In this document: positions 1 through 7,276 of the stretch, piece by piece
Layout of the letters: each line of letters begins with the position of its first letter
Numbering within the stretch: the first letter of the stretch is position 1
NCBI GenBank assembly: GCA_028702895.1
Contig: JAQVNZ010000013.1
Span: 1 to 18,726 of the forward strand
Reading direction: 5' to 3'
Length of the DNA stretch: 18,726 nt
Source: Candidatus Iainarchaeum sp.
GTDB taxonomy: Archaea; Iainarchaeota; Iainarchaeia; Iainarchaeales; JAAZKV01
Made by a program: the position numbers and the translations under genes
Notes under the pieces: model-generated
The model's input: the letters and a program-made list of their open reading frames with translations, nothing else
The model's database searches: none
Told to the model about the DNA's origin: nothing

Positions 1-2
1 AA

Positions 3-464
3 GAAAAGATTAAGGAAGGTGCGTTATTTATGTCTTCAAAACCACTTAGTTTAGAAGAACTTAAACAAATTGCTTTAATTGATACGAGAATTGAAACTAA
101 AACACTTTTAGAAGAATTAATTCAGTTTTATGATAGTAGAAAATCGTCTCTTGAAATAATTGAACTTCCAATTGGTTATCAAATGCGTGTTAAAGAACAA
201 TATGAAGAATTTGTTTCACATTTGGCTACTGATTCCATGTTTTCTAAAGGAGTTATGAAAACACTTGCTTTAATTGCATATAAACAACCAATTGAACAAG
301 CATTAGTTGTTAAATATCGTAATAACAAAGCTTATGATCATCTTAAAATATTGTTTGATAATGGTTTTATTAAAAAAGAACCAAAAGGAAGAACGTATTT
401 ATTATCAACTACAATAAAATTTGTAGAATATTTTGGAAAAGATTTTAGTAAAAAATTAAAGTGA
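3..464 (+). CDS. scpB: ScpB, segregation and condensation protein B (5'-partial)
   Basis: ScpB is the winged-helix partner of the kleisin ScpA in the SMC complex that organises and segregates chromosomes. The C-terminal half carries the family's typical block, with ALIAYKQPIEQ followed by a wing region ending in RTYLLSTTIKFVEYFG. The frame stays open to the window edge, and the residues before the ATG at 30 (EGALF, then MSSKPLSLEEL) match the conserved N-terminal helix of ScpB, usually written EALLFVSGEPLSLEEL. The ATG at 30 is therefore probably internal and the true start lies upstream of the window. About 153 residues are visible, against roughly 170-200 for the family. The upstream neighbour would be expected to be scpA, but it is not visible. 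Confident on family; the start is unresolved. Confidence 0.88.
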   Translation, partial: EKIKEGALFMSSKPLSLEELKQIALIDTRIETKTLLEELIQFYDSRKSSLEIIELPIGYQMRVKEQYEEFVSHLATDSMFSKGVMKTLALIAYKQPIEQALVVKYRNNKAYDHLKILFDNGFIKKEPKGRTYLLSTTIKFVEYFGKDFSKKLK

Positions 465-498
465 TATTTTTATAATTGTATTAATAGGAGTTGAGTAT

Positions 499-900
499 AT
501 GGGTGCTGATATTAAATCTAACGAAAAAATTAAGATTCTTGAAAAAAAATCCGAACGTGAGTTAAAAGTGCTTCGTTCTCTTGAATTAAAAAATAAAAAA
601 GTTTTAGATGAAATGAAATTACTTCGAAAACAAGTGAAGGATGTTTCTGTAAAACAAAGTAATTTGTTTGTAAGCGAATTTAAAAAACAAGTTTTAACGT
701 TATCAATTGCGGCAATGAGTTTTATTGCGGCTTTATCTTGGAGAGATGTAATTAATGCTTGGCTTGCTCCTATTTTAAAAAATAGAAACGGTCTTGTTGA
801 ATATCTTGTTGTGGCAATGATAGTAACAATTCTTGCGGTAGTTATTCCTGTTTTGCTTAATCGTTTTTTAGGTGAAAAAGAAAAAACTGATAAACCATAG
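499..900 (+). CDS. DUF5654-like small membrane protein with N-terminal coiled coil
   Basis: A 133-residue protein. Residues about 8-52 are charged and heptad-like (coiled coil), followed by two hydrophobic segments at about 66-88 and 100-122. The segment with LSIAAMSFIAALSWRDVINA resembles archaeal DUF5654 proteins, in which a short helix pair holds an AALSWRD/N-type motif. The function of that family is unknown. The start is supported by AGGAG at 486-490, eight bases before the ATG. It follows scpB by 34 bases on the same strand and is probably cotranscribed. The C-terminus is short and charged (GEKEKTDKP). The topology suggests both termini in the cytoplasm, with the coiled coil available for partner binding; that part is inference. 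Confidence 0.7.
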   Translation: MGADIKSNEKIKILEKKSERELKVLRSLELKNKKVLDEMKLLRKQVKDVSVKQSNLFVSEFKKQVLTLSIAAMSFIAALSWRDVINAWLAPILKNRNGLVEYLVVAMIVTILAVVIPVLLNRFLGEKEKTDKP

Positions 901-937
901 TTTTTGTAATCTAATTAAAAATATAGGGGTCGTTTTT

Positions 938-1102
938 TTGGATTTTAAATTAAGTTCTAATGATTTTATTAAAATTTGTCCTAATTGTAAGGGTAGTAAT
1001 ATAAAAAAAAGATTACCTCAAATAAATTCTTCTTGGTTTTGTCTTAATTGTGGTAATATGGATTTTGTGCCAATAGAAGCTATGCGAAAAAAATTAAAAT
1101 AA
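938..1102 (+). CDS. Small zinc-ribbon protein
   Basis: About 54 residues, with two CxxC knuckles (C14-P-N-C17 and C35-L-N-C38) 17 residues apart, typical of a zinc ribbon that binds one Zn(II). The frame is open back to an ATG at 872, but that start would overlap the preceding gene. TTG at 938 is preferred because AGGGGT at 925-930 lies seven bases before it and the start then falls just downstream of the previous stop at 900. Single-ribbon proteins of this size in archaea are often nucleic-acid or protein-interaction modules; no specific role can be assigned. It is last in a plus-strand run and converges on RNase HII. Confidence 0.65.
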   Translation: MDFKLSSNDFIKICPNCKGSNIKKRLPQINSSWFCLNCGNMDFVPIEAMRKKLK

Positions 1103-1157
1103 TTAAATTAAATAAAAATAATTAAATTAAATAAAAATAATTAAATTAAATAAAAAT
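1101..1157. repeat. Three tandem copies of a 19-bp A/T-only unit
   Basis: The unit AATTAAATTAAATAAAAAT is repeated three times without mismatch, beginning at 1101, 1120 and 1139. It starts inside the stop codon region of the zinc-ribbon gene and fills most of the convergent intergenic space before the rnhB stop. It contains no open frame. It may act as a bidirectional T/A-rich terminator or be replication slippage; neither is provable here. Confidence 0.85.
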
Positions 1158-1180
1158 AATAGTTTTTAATTTATTTTTTT

Positions 1181-1846
1181 TTAAAATAACTTTTTTTGAA
1201 TAGTATTAATTTCATCCATTGCTTTTGTACAAGTGCTCCAAAATATTCTTGAAAAAGGGGGTAATTTTTTATTTTTTTGAACATATTCTTTTAAGAATTT
1301 TTTTGTTTTTGGGTCACTAGGATAGCCTGAACCAAAGTCTCCAAATTTTTTTCCTAAATCGACAATTTTTCTATCTCTAGTTACTTTTGCTAGAATGCTT
1401 GCTGCTCCAACAATAATATATTTAGAATCAGCTTTATTTTCAGCAATTATTTTTATTATTTGTTTTTCTTCTGTTAAATGTGTTCGAATTCTTTTTTCAA
1501 ATTTCCCTTTAGTCGCGTCCGGACTATCCACATATAAAATATCAATTTTTGTTTTTGAATTATTTACTAATTCAGCAATTTTTATTGCTTCAATTTCATT
1601 TAAATTATTTTTTACCATTAAATCGTTTAATTCAATTGAACTAATTGTAATAATATTATATTCTAATAATATTGGTTTTATTTCATCAAATAAAGTATTT
1701 CTTTTATTAGGTAAAATATCTTTAGAATCTTTGACACCCATTTTTTTTAATTGTTCTTCAGAATTTTTTTGGATTATTGCTATTGCAATACTCATTGGCC
1801 CAAAACAAGGACCACGTCCAGCTTCATCAATTCCTGCGATTATCAT
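1181..1846 (-). CDS. rnhB: Ribonuclease HII (archaeal type)
   Basis: RNase HII hydrolyses the RNA strand of RNA-DNA hybrids and incises at single ribonucleotides in DNA. The 221-residue protein opens with AGIDEAGRGPCFGPM, giving catalytic D7 and E8. The other two carboxylates of the DEDD site are D107 (in YVDSPD) and D140 (in ENKADSKY). The tail holds the GSGYPSDPKTKKFL motif seen in archaeal and eukaryotic H2A-type enzymes. Length is normal for an archaeal enzyme. The ATG has no clear ribosome binding site, and a palindromic TATA box sits about 22 bases upstream, so the mRNA is probably leaderless. It is separately promoted and convergent with the zinc-ribbon gene. Confidence 0.95.
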   Translation of the reverse strand: MIIAGIDEAGRGPCFGPMSIAIAIIQKNSEEQLKKMGVKDSKDILPNKRNTLFDEIKPILLEYNIITISSIELNDLMVKNNLNEIEAIKIAELVNNSKTKIDILYVDSPDATKGKFEKRIRTHLTEEKQIIKIIAENKADSKYIIVGAASILAKVTRDRKIVDLGKKFGDFGSGYPSDPKTKKFLKEYVQKNKKLPPFSRIFWSTCTKAMDEINTIQKKLF

Positions 1847-1862
1847 ATTATTTCACTAATAG

Positions 1863-1874
1863 TTTTATATAAAA
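1863..1874 (-). promoter_or_regulatory. TATA box for rnhB
   Basis: TTTTATATAAAA, a perfect palindrome, centred about 22 bases before the rnhB ATG on the minus strand. This spacing is consistent with archaeal TBP/TFB initiation at or next to the start codon. The transcription start itself is inferred. Confidence 0.6.
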
Positions 1875-1922
1875 TTTAATTATTAAATTAATTTTTAGGA
1901 GTATGCTAATCAAGTATACTTT

Positions 1923-2216
1923 TTATTTAATAATTGAAAGCATTTCTTTTATTTTTGGTTTTTCTTTAGAGCAAGTTTCACAAGCTTCTAGTGCATCTAA
2001 ACAAAGTGTTTTTGCTTTTTTTAAAGAGTTTATTTGGTCGCTTGTTATTGTATCATCTTTTCTTTTTTTATCATATGTTTCGTTTAATATTGTAAATGCT
2101 TGTCTAATATTTTGTTTTGCGATTTCTTTTTCTTCAAGTTCATGTTTTTTTTGTTTATAACATCTTAAACAAGCTCGCTTTGCAGTATCAATTTTGTCAG
2201 TTAATTCATTTTTCAT
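1923..2216 (-). CDS. Unknown helical protein with paired CxxC motifs
   Basis: A 97-residue, highly charged, probably all-helical protein that I do not recognise. Five cysteines are present: C16xxC19 near the N-terminus, C72 alone, and C79xxC82 near the C-terminus. Two CxxC pairs brought together by a helical hairpin could bind one metal ion, or form disulfides in a reducing-sensitive protein. No membrane segment or signal peptide is visible. The start ATG at 2216 lacks a ribosome binding site but has a TATA-like box 27 bases upstream, which supports a leaderless gene. The opposite strand also has a frame here, but its composition is low-complexity hydrophobic and it lacks start signals. It lies between rnhB and tfb, all on the minus strand. 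Confidence 0.6.
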   Translation of the reverse strand: MKNELTDKIDTAKRACLRCYKQKKHELEEKEIAKQNIRQAFTILNETYDKKRKDDTITSDQINSLKKAKTLCLDALEACETCSKEKPKIKEMLSIIK

Positions 2217-2237
2217 ACTGATTTAATTTAGAAAAAG

Positions 2238-2247
2238 TAATAAAAAG
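2238..2247 (-). promoter_or_regulatory. TATA-like box for the CxxC helical protein
   Basis: On the minus strand CTTTTTATTA, centred about 27 bases before the ATG at 2216. The distance fits a leaderless archaeal promoter. Confidence 0.45.
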
Positions 2248-2329
2248 CCATTCATTGAACTTGCGAGATAGTTATTAAAAAAAGATTTATTTTTTTGACG
2301 TGAAATTTTTTTTAATTAATTATTTTATT

Positions 2330-2352
2330 AATGCCTTGCAATGCAAGGCATT
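2330..2352. terminator. Perfect hairpin just downstream of tfb
   Basis: Arms AATGCCTTGCA and TGCAAGGCATT flank a single central A, giving an 11-bp inverted repeat in otherwise A/T-rich DNA, about 25 bases beyond the tfb stop codon. In RNA it would form a stem of about nine pairs with a small loop. On the plus strand it is followed by TTTT; on the minus strand it is followed by an A/T stretch without a clean T-run. It may be an mRNA 3'-end/terminator or stability element for tfb, or a protein-binding palindrome. Confidence 0.5.
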
Positions 2353-2376
2353 TTCTAGTTAAATTTTTTTAAAAGT

Positions 2377-3285
2377 TTATGCTGCAACGTCAATATGTAA
2401 TTTCGCTTTTAATTCGCGGTATCTATTTCTTATAGTTACTTCAGTTACACCTGCTACATTAGCAACTTCTTTTTGTGTTCGTCTCTCGCCTTTTAACAAT
2501 CCTGCAATATATACTGCTGCGGCTGCAACTCCTGTTGGGCCTCTTCCAGATATTAATCCTTTTTTTATTGCTTCTTCAAGTATTTTTCGGCCTTCTTCTT
2601 GTACTTCTCCGCTCAAATTTAACTCTGAAGCAAATCTTGGAATATAGTGGATTGGATTTGTTAATGGTACTTCTAAATTTAATTCTCTTACTAAGAAACG
2701 ATATGTTCTACCAATTTCTTTTTTTGTTAATCCTGATGCTTCTGCCATTTCGTTTAATGTTCTTGGAACATGGTATGTTCTACAAACAGTGTATAATACA
2801 CTTGCTACAACGGCTTCTATTAGTCTTCCTCTAATTAATCCTTTTTTAACAGTTCTTCTGTATAGTAGTGCTGCTGCTTCTACTAGTGTGTCTGGTATAT
2901 TTAAGTAAGATGCTACTCTTCGCATTTCGGTTAATGCTATTGATAGATTTCGTTGCATTGAACTAGAAACTGATGCTCGTTTATGCCATTTAATTAAACG
3001 ATACATTTGTGCTCGTCCTTTGCTTGAAAGTTTATTTCCTCGTAAATCAGTGCCTCTTCGATCAATCATTGTTACTAGGCCTTTATTTAATTTTACATAT
3101 TTCATTGGGCTTCCTGATCTTGCAGAATCTTCTCCGTCTCCTTGATCAAAGTTTCGCCATTCTTTACCTGTATCAAACATTTCATCTTCTGAAACAATTA
3201 GTCCACAATCTAAACAAACAGCTTCTCCTTTAGCAGGATCTACTCTTATTCTTTCACTGTTACATTCAGGACACTTTTTAGCCAA
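2377..3285 (-). CDS. tfb: Transcription initiation factor B (TFB)
   Basis: TFB, the archaeal counterpart of TFIIB, bridges TBP-bound promoters and RNA polymerase. The N-terminal zinc ribbon has C5xxC8 and C24xxC27. It is followed by the B-reader/linker with KEWRNFD (42-48) and two cyclin-like repeats (about 108-200 and 205-298). The last repeat ends in the BRE-binding helix-turn-helix (RTQKEVANVAGVTEVTIRNR). At 302 residues it is full length. The start is TTG, decided by AGGTGAT at 3289-3295, which complements the archaeal 16S rRNA 3' end, and by the position of the zinc ribbon. A strong TATA box lies about 50 bases upstream. S8e lies upstream on the same strand, but the 147-bp gap with its own promoter suggests independent transcription. 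Confidence 0.97.
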   Translation of the reverse strand: MAKKCPECNSERIRVDPAKGEAVCLDCGLIVSEDEMFDTGKEWRNFDQGDGEDSARSGSPMKYVKLNKGLVTMIDRRGTDLRGNKLSSKGRAQMYRLIKWHKRASVSSSMQRNLSIALTEMRRVASYLNIPDTLVEAAALLYRRTVKKGLIRGRLIEAVVASVLYTVCRTYHVPRTLNEMAEASGLTKKEIGRTYRFLVRELNLEVPLTNPIHYIPRFASELNLSGEVQEEGRKILEEAIKKGLISGRGPTGVAAAAVYIAGLLKGERRTQKEVANVAGVTEVTIRNRYRELKAKLHIDVAA

Positions 3286-3288
3286 TAT

Positions 3289-3295
3289 ATCACCT
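3289..3295 (-). promoter_or_regulatory. Ribosome binding site deciding the TTG start of tfb
   Basis: On the minus strand AGGTGAT, followed by ATA and then TTG. This is a seven-base match to the archaeal anti-Shine-Dalgarno and fixes TTG at 3285 as the start; no better ATG is nearby. Confidence 0.8.
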
Positions 3296-3332
3296 TCAAA
3301 AAAACTAATTATAAAGTTCGATAGAACCAGTA

Positions 3333-3342
3333 TTATATATAA
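3333..3342 (-). promoter_or_regulatory. tfb promoter TATA box
   Basis: TTATATATAA, a symmetric strong TATA element. Initiation about 25 bases downstream would give a leader of roughly 20-25 nt holding the ribosome binding site. Just upstream of it, TTGGG (3348-3352) and CCCAA (3372-3376) form an interrupted inverted repeat around a second TATA-like stretch and could be a regulator site. Confidence 0.65.
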
Positions 3343-3432
3343 CTACCTTGGGTGAAGTTTTATAAATCTTTCCCAAATATTTATTTCTTTTAGAATAGTG
3401 TTTTAAGTAATAAATTAGGTTATTTTTCGTTT

Positions 3433-3831
3433 TTATTCTATTTTTGCGTTTATTATCCCGTCTTGTCCGGGTCTATTTGTTATTATTGCTGTTTTTTCAT
3501 CATTACCCATTTTTACTTTTATCTTTGCGCCTTTTGTAGCAATATTTGATCTTGCGAAAAGTCTATTTGCAGTATTTTCTGCAACTAATAAGATTTTTGC
3601 TTTAATAATTTTCTTTCCATCAGTAACATTTGCGAATTCTGTTGAAATAGCTCTAACTTTTGTTGTTTTTCCTCGACCTTTATTTGTTTCGCGTGAGTCT
3701 TTTACATCTTTTGTTGTTTTAGTATTCGCTGCTATTCCGCCTCTCCAAGCTTTTTTCTTTGTACATCTTTTAAGAGTGTGTCTTTTTCCACCACTAATTG
3801 TTTTTTCTGATTTAGTTTGCCATTCAACCAT
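3433..3831 (-). CDS. rps8e: Ribosomal protein S8e
   Basis: A component of the small ribosomal subunit found in archaea and eukaryotes but not bacteria. The 132-residue protein is strongly basic and shows the S8e signature: GGKRHTLKRCTKKKAWRGG at the N-terminus, then a central NVTDGKKIIKAKILLVAENTA strand region and a C-terminal ITNRPGQDGIINAKIE. The length is typical of archaeal S8e. The start is supported by AAGGTG six bases before the ATG. It is a single ribosomal gene without other ribosomal neighbours. The A/T-rich gap separating it from the upstream hef stop carries its probable promoter. The protein ends in glutamate; no significance can be attached to that from sequence alone. Confidence 0.96.
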   Translation of the reverse strand: MVEWQTKSEKTISGGKRHTLKRCTKKKAWRGGIAANTKTTKDVKDSRETNKGRGKTTKVRAISTEFANVTDGKKIIKAKILLVAENTANRLFARSNIATKGAKIKVKMGNDEKTAIITNRPGQDGIINAKIE

Positions 3832-3889
3832 TTTTTACACCTTTAATGTTCTTTTTAAATTTAAGTTAAGTATTTTTTGTATGGGCAGG

Positions 3890-3898
3890 TTTAAAAAG
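3890..3898 (-). promoter_or_regulatory. Probable TATA box for rps8e
   Basis: On the minus strand CTTTTTAAA, about 63 bases before the ATG. This would give a leader of about 35 nt that retains the AAGGTG site. A second A/T box at 3851-3866 lies about 26 bases before the ATG but would exclude the ribosome binding site, so the distal box is preferred. Confidence 0.45.
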
Positions 3899-4036
3899 CT
3901 TATTTCTAATTTTTCTAGAATATCAAAATTTATTTTAATAAGTAAATTAATTTTTTATTGAATTATTTGATTTTATAAATTAATTTTTTATTAGGTTTTT
4001 TTATTGAATTTATTTATTATGTGTTTTTTATTAAAC

Positions 4037-6280
4037 TTATTTATTTGGTTCATATTTTTCTTCTAAAATTTTTTTTATTTTTTTTGCTTTTTTTAAACCC
4101 ATATTTTCTATTTCAATTAATTCTTTTTCGCTGGCATTTATTATTCCTTTAATATTTTCAAATTTTTCTAATAATTTTTTTGCCATTAATGGTCCAACTA
4201 AAGGAAATCCTTCTACGATATATTGTTGTTGTTCGTGAGTGGTTAATCCTTTTCGACCCATTCTTATTCTAATATCCTTTTCCTTTGCTATTTGTTCTCT
4301 TTTTGCAATAACATACAAATATTCTGCGGTTTCACTAGAGTCTTTTGTATTTAATATTGGAACATTATAATCTAATGCAATTGAAGTTATTGCTCCAATT
4401 ATTGCGTTTCTGTGCATGTTTCTAATTTTATATAGATCATTCATATTTCCTTCTATAATTACTAATGGTTTTGGATAATTTTCGCGTAAATCAATTAATT
4501 GATTAAATAATCTGCCATCAATCATTGAATTTAAAAAATCTTCAACTGTTTTTCTTTCAACACAAACATCTTGACTTAACACGTAATCTCCAATGTTTAA
4601 GGGTTTCATTATTATTTTACATTTTTTTTCAAACAATTCTTTTGCAACACTGGATGCTTGTTCTCGCGAATCTACAAAAATAATTATCTCTTCACTTTTT
4701 TGTGAAAAATTTGCAAGGGTGCTTTGTTCGGGTAAAATATTATTATTTTTCATTTTTGTTAAAACAGTTTTCATATTTTTTTCCTTCGCTTTTGACGCCC
4801 AATAATATGCTTCATCTCTAGTGTTTTTTGTCATTAAAATAATATTTTTTCCTTTTCCAAATCTTCCGGTTCTGCCTCTTCTTTGTATTGTTCGTATTTC
4901 ACTTGGTACAGGTTCAAAAAAAATTACCATTTCAACTGCGGGTATATCTAATCCTTCTTCTGCTACTGATGTTGTAACAAGAACATTAAATTTTCCTTCT
5001 TTTAAATCAGTAAGTACTTGTTGTTGTATTTTTTGACTCATACCTTTTTCATTTCTTTTTGTTGCTTGGCCAATGAATTTAGAAACATTTATTTCTTTTT
5101 CTTCTTCTAAAAAAGAAACTATTGAGGTTATAGAATCACGGTATTGATTAAAAACAATTATTTTGCTTTGTGGATTTTGTATTAATTGTTCTAAAACAAT
5201 TTTTTTTAATTCTTTGTATTTGGGGTGTTGTATTTTATTTTCGAATAATTCTTTTGTAAGGTTAATTGCTTTTTTTATACTCTCATGAGACATTATTTGT
5301 TTTGCAGCTTTGCTTTTTCCTTTTTCAGATTCTTCTTCTAATTTTTCAAAATATTTTTTTAATGCAGTTATTCCTTGTGTTTCAATTAATTCTTCTGCAT
5401 GAGATATTTTTAACAGTGCTGCACATCTTGACATTGCAGTATACATTATTGGATTTTGATTATCTTTTATCATTGCAATTATTTTTCTTTGCATTTCTAA
5501 TATTCTTGTTCGATTATAATATTTTTTATTAAATGTTATTGCGACATTTATTTCTTTTAAAAATATTAATTGTTCTTTAGAAAATTTTTCTAAATAATTT
5601 TTTATTTCCAAAAATTTTTCAGGTAAATCTACTTTAACCCAATCTACAGTAATTTCATTTACATATTGTTTTACATCTTTATCTTCACTATTTTTAATTT
5701 CAATATTTGTTATACTTAAATTTCTACAAACATCTTGTATTTTTTCTTCTTGATTTCCTGGTGACGCAGTTAATGCTACTATTAATGCGTTTTGATTTTG
5801 TTTTTGTATTTGTAAATTTATGAAAACGTAAGCATAATCTCCTATTGCTCTATGTGCTTCGTCAAAAATAATTAAATTAAAATCTTTGAATGTTATTAAA
5901 CCATTTAATATATCGTTTTCTATTGTTTGAGGAGTGGCTGTAATAACTTTTTTTGTAAAATAATATTCTTTTCTTTGTAGGGGTTTAGTTGTTCCAGTTA
6001 TTGCAACAATATCTTCTTCATTTATGTTTAAAAATTTTTTAAAACTTTTTTCGTGTTGTAAAACTAGCGGTTTTGTTGGTGCTAAAAATAATATTTTGGA
6101 ATTATTGTTTTCTTGTAATTTGTGTGCAGTTAATAGTACTGCAATTATTGTTTTTCCAATTGCAGTTGGTGCAACAACAAGAGTATTTCCTTTTTGGACA
6201 ATTTTTGCAGTTAAAGTTTCTTGATATTCTCTAGACTCAATGCTATTTTCTTTTATTAAAGGGTGTTTTATATATTGCAT
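4037..6280 (-). CDS. hef: Hef: fused superfamily 2 helicase and XPF-type nuclease
   Basis: Hef processes stalled replication forks and branched DNA and is the archaeal relative of FANCM and XPF. The 747-residue protein has a helicase core: motif I APTAIGKT (37-44), DEAH (140-143), TAS (171-173), and the C-terminal RecA domain with QRRGRTGR (466-473). An inserted helical domain spans about 180-350. The ERCC4 nuclease domain follows, with VDSRE (536-540), GDY (564-566) and ERKT (575-578). Tandem helix-hairpin-helix motifs end the protein, around GFPLVGPLMAKKLL and IENMGLKKAKKIKKI. All catalytic motifs are intact and no frameshift is seen. There is no ribosome binding site; a TATA box about 28 bases upstream indicates a leaderless message. 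It stands alone between rps8e and a divergent gene. Confidence 0.97.
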   Translation of the reverse strand: MQYIKHPLIKENSIESREYQETLTAKIVQKGNTLVVAPTAIGKTIIAVLLTAHKLQENNNSKILFLAPTKPLVLQHEKSFKKFLNINEEDIVAITGTTKPLQRKEYYFTKKVITATPQTIENDILNGLITFKDFNLIIFDEAHRAIGDYAYVFINLQIQKQNQNALIVALTASPGNQEEKIQDVCRNLSITNIEIKNSEDKDVKQYVNEITVDWVKVDLPEKFLEIKNYLEKFSKEQLIFLKEINVAITFNKKYYNRTRILEMQRKIIAMIKDNQNPIMYTAMSRCAALLKISHAEELIETQGITALKKYFEKLEEESEKGKSKAAKQIMSHESIKKAINLTKELFENKIQHPKYKELKKIVLEQLIQNPQSKIIVFNQYRDSITSIVSFLEEEKEINVSKFIGQATKRNEKGMSQKIQQQVLTDLKEGKFNVLVTTSVAEEGLDIPAVEMVIFFEPVPSEIRTIQRRGRTGRFGKGKNIILMTKNTRDEAYYWASKAKEKNMKTVLTKMKNNNILPEQSTLANFSQKSEEIIIFVDSREQASSVAKELFEKKCKIIMKPLNIGDYVLSQDVCVERKTVEDFLNSMIDGRLFNQLIDLRENYPKPLVIIEGNMNDLYKIRNMHRNAIIGAITSIALDYNVPILNTKDSSETAEYLYVIAKREQIAKEKDIRIRMGRKGLTTHEQQQYIVEGFPLVGPLMAKKLLEKFENIKGIINASEKELIEIENMGLKKAKKIKKILEEKYEPNK

Positions 6281-6302
6281 ATATTATATTATTTCAAAAA
6301 TG

Positions 6303-6314
6303 CTTTTTAAATAT
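6303..6314 (-). promoter_or_regulatory. TATA box for hef
   Basis: On the minus strand ATATTTAAAAAG, centred about 28 bases before the hef ATG, in the 129-bp divergent space shared with the plus-strand gene at 6410. It fits leaderless initiation. Confidence 0.55.
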
Positions 6315-6379
6315 CGTTTATGTTTAATGCCGTTGATTTAAATAAATATTATTATAATTTATTTTTTTAATTAAAAAGG

Positions 6380-6389
6380 TTTAAAAATA
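6380..6389 (+). promoter_or_regulatory. TATA box for the gene at 6410
   Basis: TTTAAAAATA preceded by purine-rich AAAAAGG (a BRE-like position), centred about 25 bases before the ATG at 6410. It suggests a leaderless transcript that probably also carries the histone gene. Confidence 0.55.
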
Positions 6390-6409
6390 ATGGATTACTA
6401 CATTATAGT

Positions 6410-7027
6410 ATGTTAAAGAATAGAAAATTAAAAAAAGTTACTCCTAAAGTTAAACTAACTGCAATTGATCCAAATACTCGATTAAGCAGTCATAATAGAT
6501 TTCAAAGAGTTTTTAGAGTTTTAGGAAAAACAGCTGGGTTAGGTTTGTTAGCTGGTACTGTGGGATTAGGTGTTAGAGAAGGAATAAATTCTAGAAAAGC
6601 TAATACTGCAAGAGAAGTATCTATTCATAGTTTAGTTAAATCTGATTCTGGTGTGAGAGCTGCAAAAATTTATACTAGAAATTTAAATAGAAAACATCCA
6701 AAATATGTTGAAAATATTAAATCAAGAGTTTCTGTTTTGGGGATTTTAGAAAAAAAGCTTTCTGAATCAAAAAAAAGCAGTGATTTGTCAGTTTCAAGAG
6801 CAATGCATACTTTAGAAAAAAGTACTTTACAAGGTGCAGATTTTCGTTTTAGTTCAGGTCAAATTAATTATACTAAAAATGAAAAATTAAGAGAATTTTA
6901 TAAAGAATTTAATTCACTTTCTTTAGGCACAAGAAAAGAACTTTTTGATTTATCTCGAACAAAAGGAACTATTGGTGGTATTCAAAAAGAAGCGATACGC
7001 GATGGTTTTAATCGACGTGGAAATTAA
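6410..7027 (+). CDS. Unknown basic protein with one hydrophobic segment
   Basis: A 205-residue lysine/arginine-rich protein that I do not recognise. After a basic, polar N-terminus (about 1-35) there is one Gly/Leu/Val-rich stretch at about 38-56 (VLGKTAGLGLLAGTVGLGV), long enough for a weak membrane helix or a buried helix. The rest is predicted largely helical and soluble, without cysteine pairs or known catalytic motifs. The ATG lacks a ribosome binding site and lies 25 bases after a TATA box, supporting this start. The histone gene follows after 12 bases, so the two are probably cotranscribed. A role in chromatin or at the cell envelope is possible; neither is shown. Confidence 0.6.
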   Translation: MLKNRKLKKVTPKVKLTAIDPNTRLSSHNRFQRVFRVLGKTAGLGLLAGTVGLGVREGINSRKANTAREVSIHSLVKSDSGVRAAKIYTRNLNRKHPKYVENIKSRVSVLGILEKKLSESKKSSDLSVSRAMHTLEKSTLQGADFRFSSGQINYTKNEKLREFYKEFNSLSLGTRKELFDLSRTKGTIGGIQKEAIRDGFNRRGN

Positions 7028-7039
7028 TGAGTTGTTTTT

Positions 7040-7246
7040 ATGAGTGAATTAGCTATTGCAACAATGGAGAGACTTATTAGAAAAGGGTCTGGTTTAAGAG
7101 TTAGTGAAGATGCTGCAAAAGAAATTGGTCAGTATTTAGAAGGAGAAGGAATTAGAATTTCGCAACAAGCAGCATTATTTGCAAAACACGCTGGGCGAAA
7201 AACCATTACTCAAGAGGATATTAGATTAGTTCTTAAAAATAAATAA
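7040..7246 (+). CDS. Archaeal histone
   Basis: A 68-residue histone-fold protein that wraps DNA as dimers and polymers. It matches the HMf family over its whole length: LAIATMERLIRKGSGLRVSEDAA forms helix 1 and loop 1, the long central helix runs through EGIRISQQAALFAKHAGR, and the RKTITQEDIRLVLK tail carries the typical loop 2 and helix 3. There is no N- or C-terminal tail, as usual for archaeal histones. It lies 12 bases after the preceding unknown gene, with no strong ribosome binding site and only a weak TGAG, which suggests translation dependent on the upstream gene. A membrane protein follows 30 bases downstream. Confidence 0.96.
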   Translation: MSELAIATMERLIRKGSGLRVSEDAAKEIGQYLEGEGIRISQQAALFAKHAGRKTITQEDIRLVLKNK

Positions 7247-7276
7247 ATTATTTTAAAATATTGAGTGGTGTTGAAA

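Noticed and set aside
872..937. ATG at 872 as start of the zinc-ribbon protein
   Set aside because: It overlaps the preceding gene and lacks a ribosome binding site; TTG at 938 follows AGGGGT.
2475..3233. Plus-strand open frames opposite tfb
   Set aside because: They are leucine/phenylalanine-rich products of reading the A/T-rich complement; the minus-strand TFB is unambiguous. The same applies to frames opposite rnhB, hef, cysS and the OB+HD gene.
3433..3831. S8e as tag substrate because it ends in glutamate
   Set aside because: A single terminal residue is weak evidence and the gene is 6 kb away.
3945..4020. Direct repeats of AAATTAATTTTTTATT between hef and rps8e
   Set aside because: Two imperfect low-complexity copies in an A/T-rich gap are expected by chance in such a composition.
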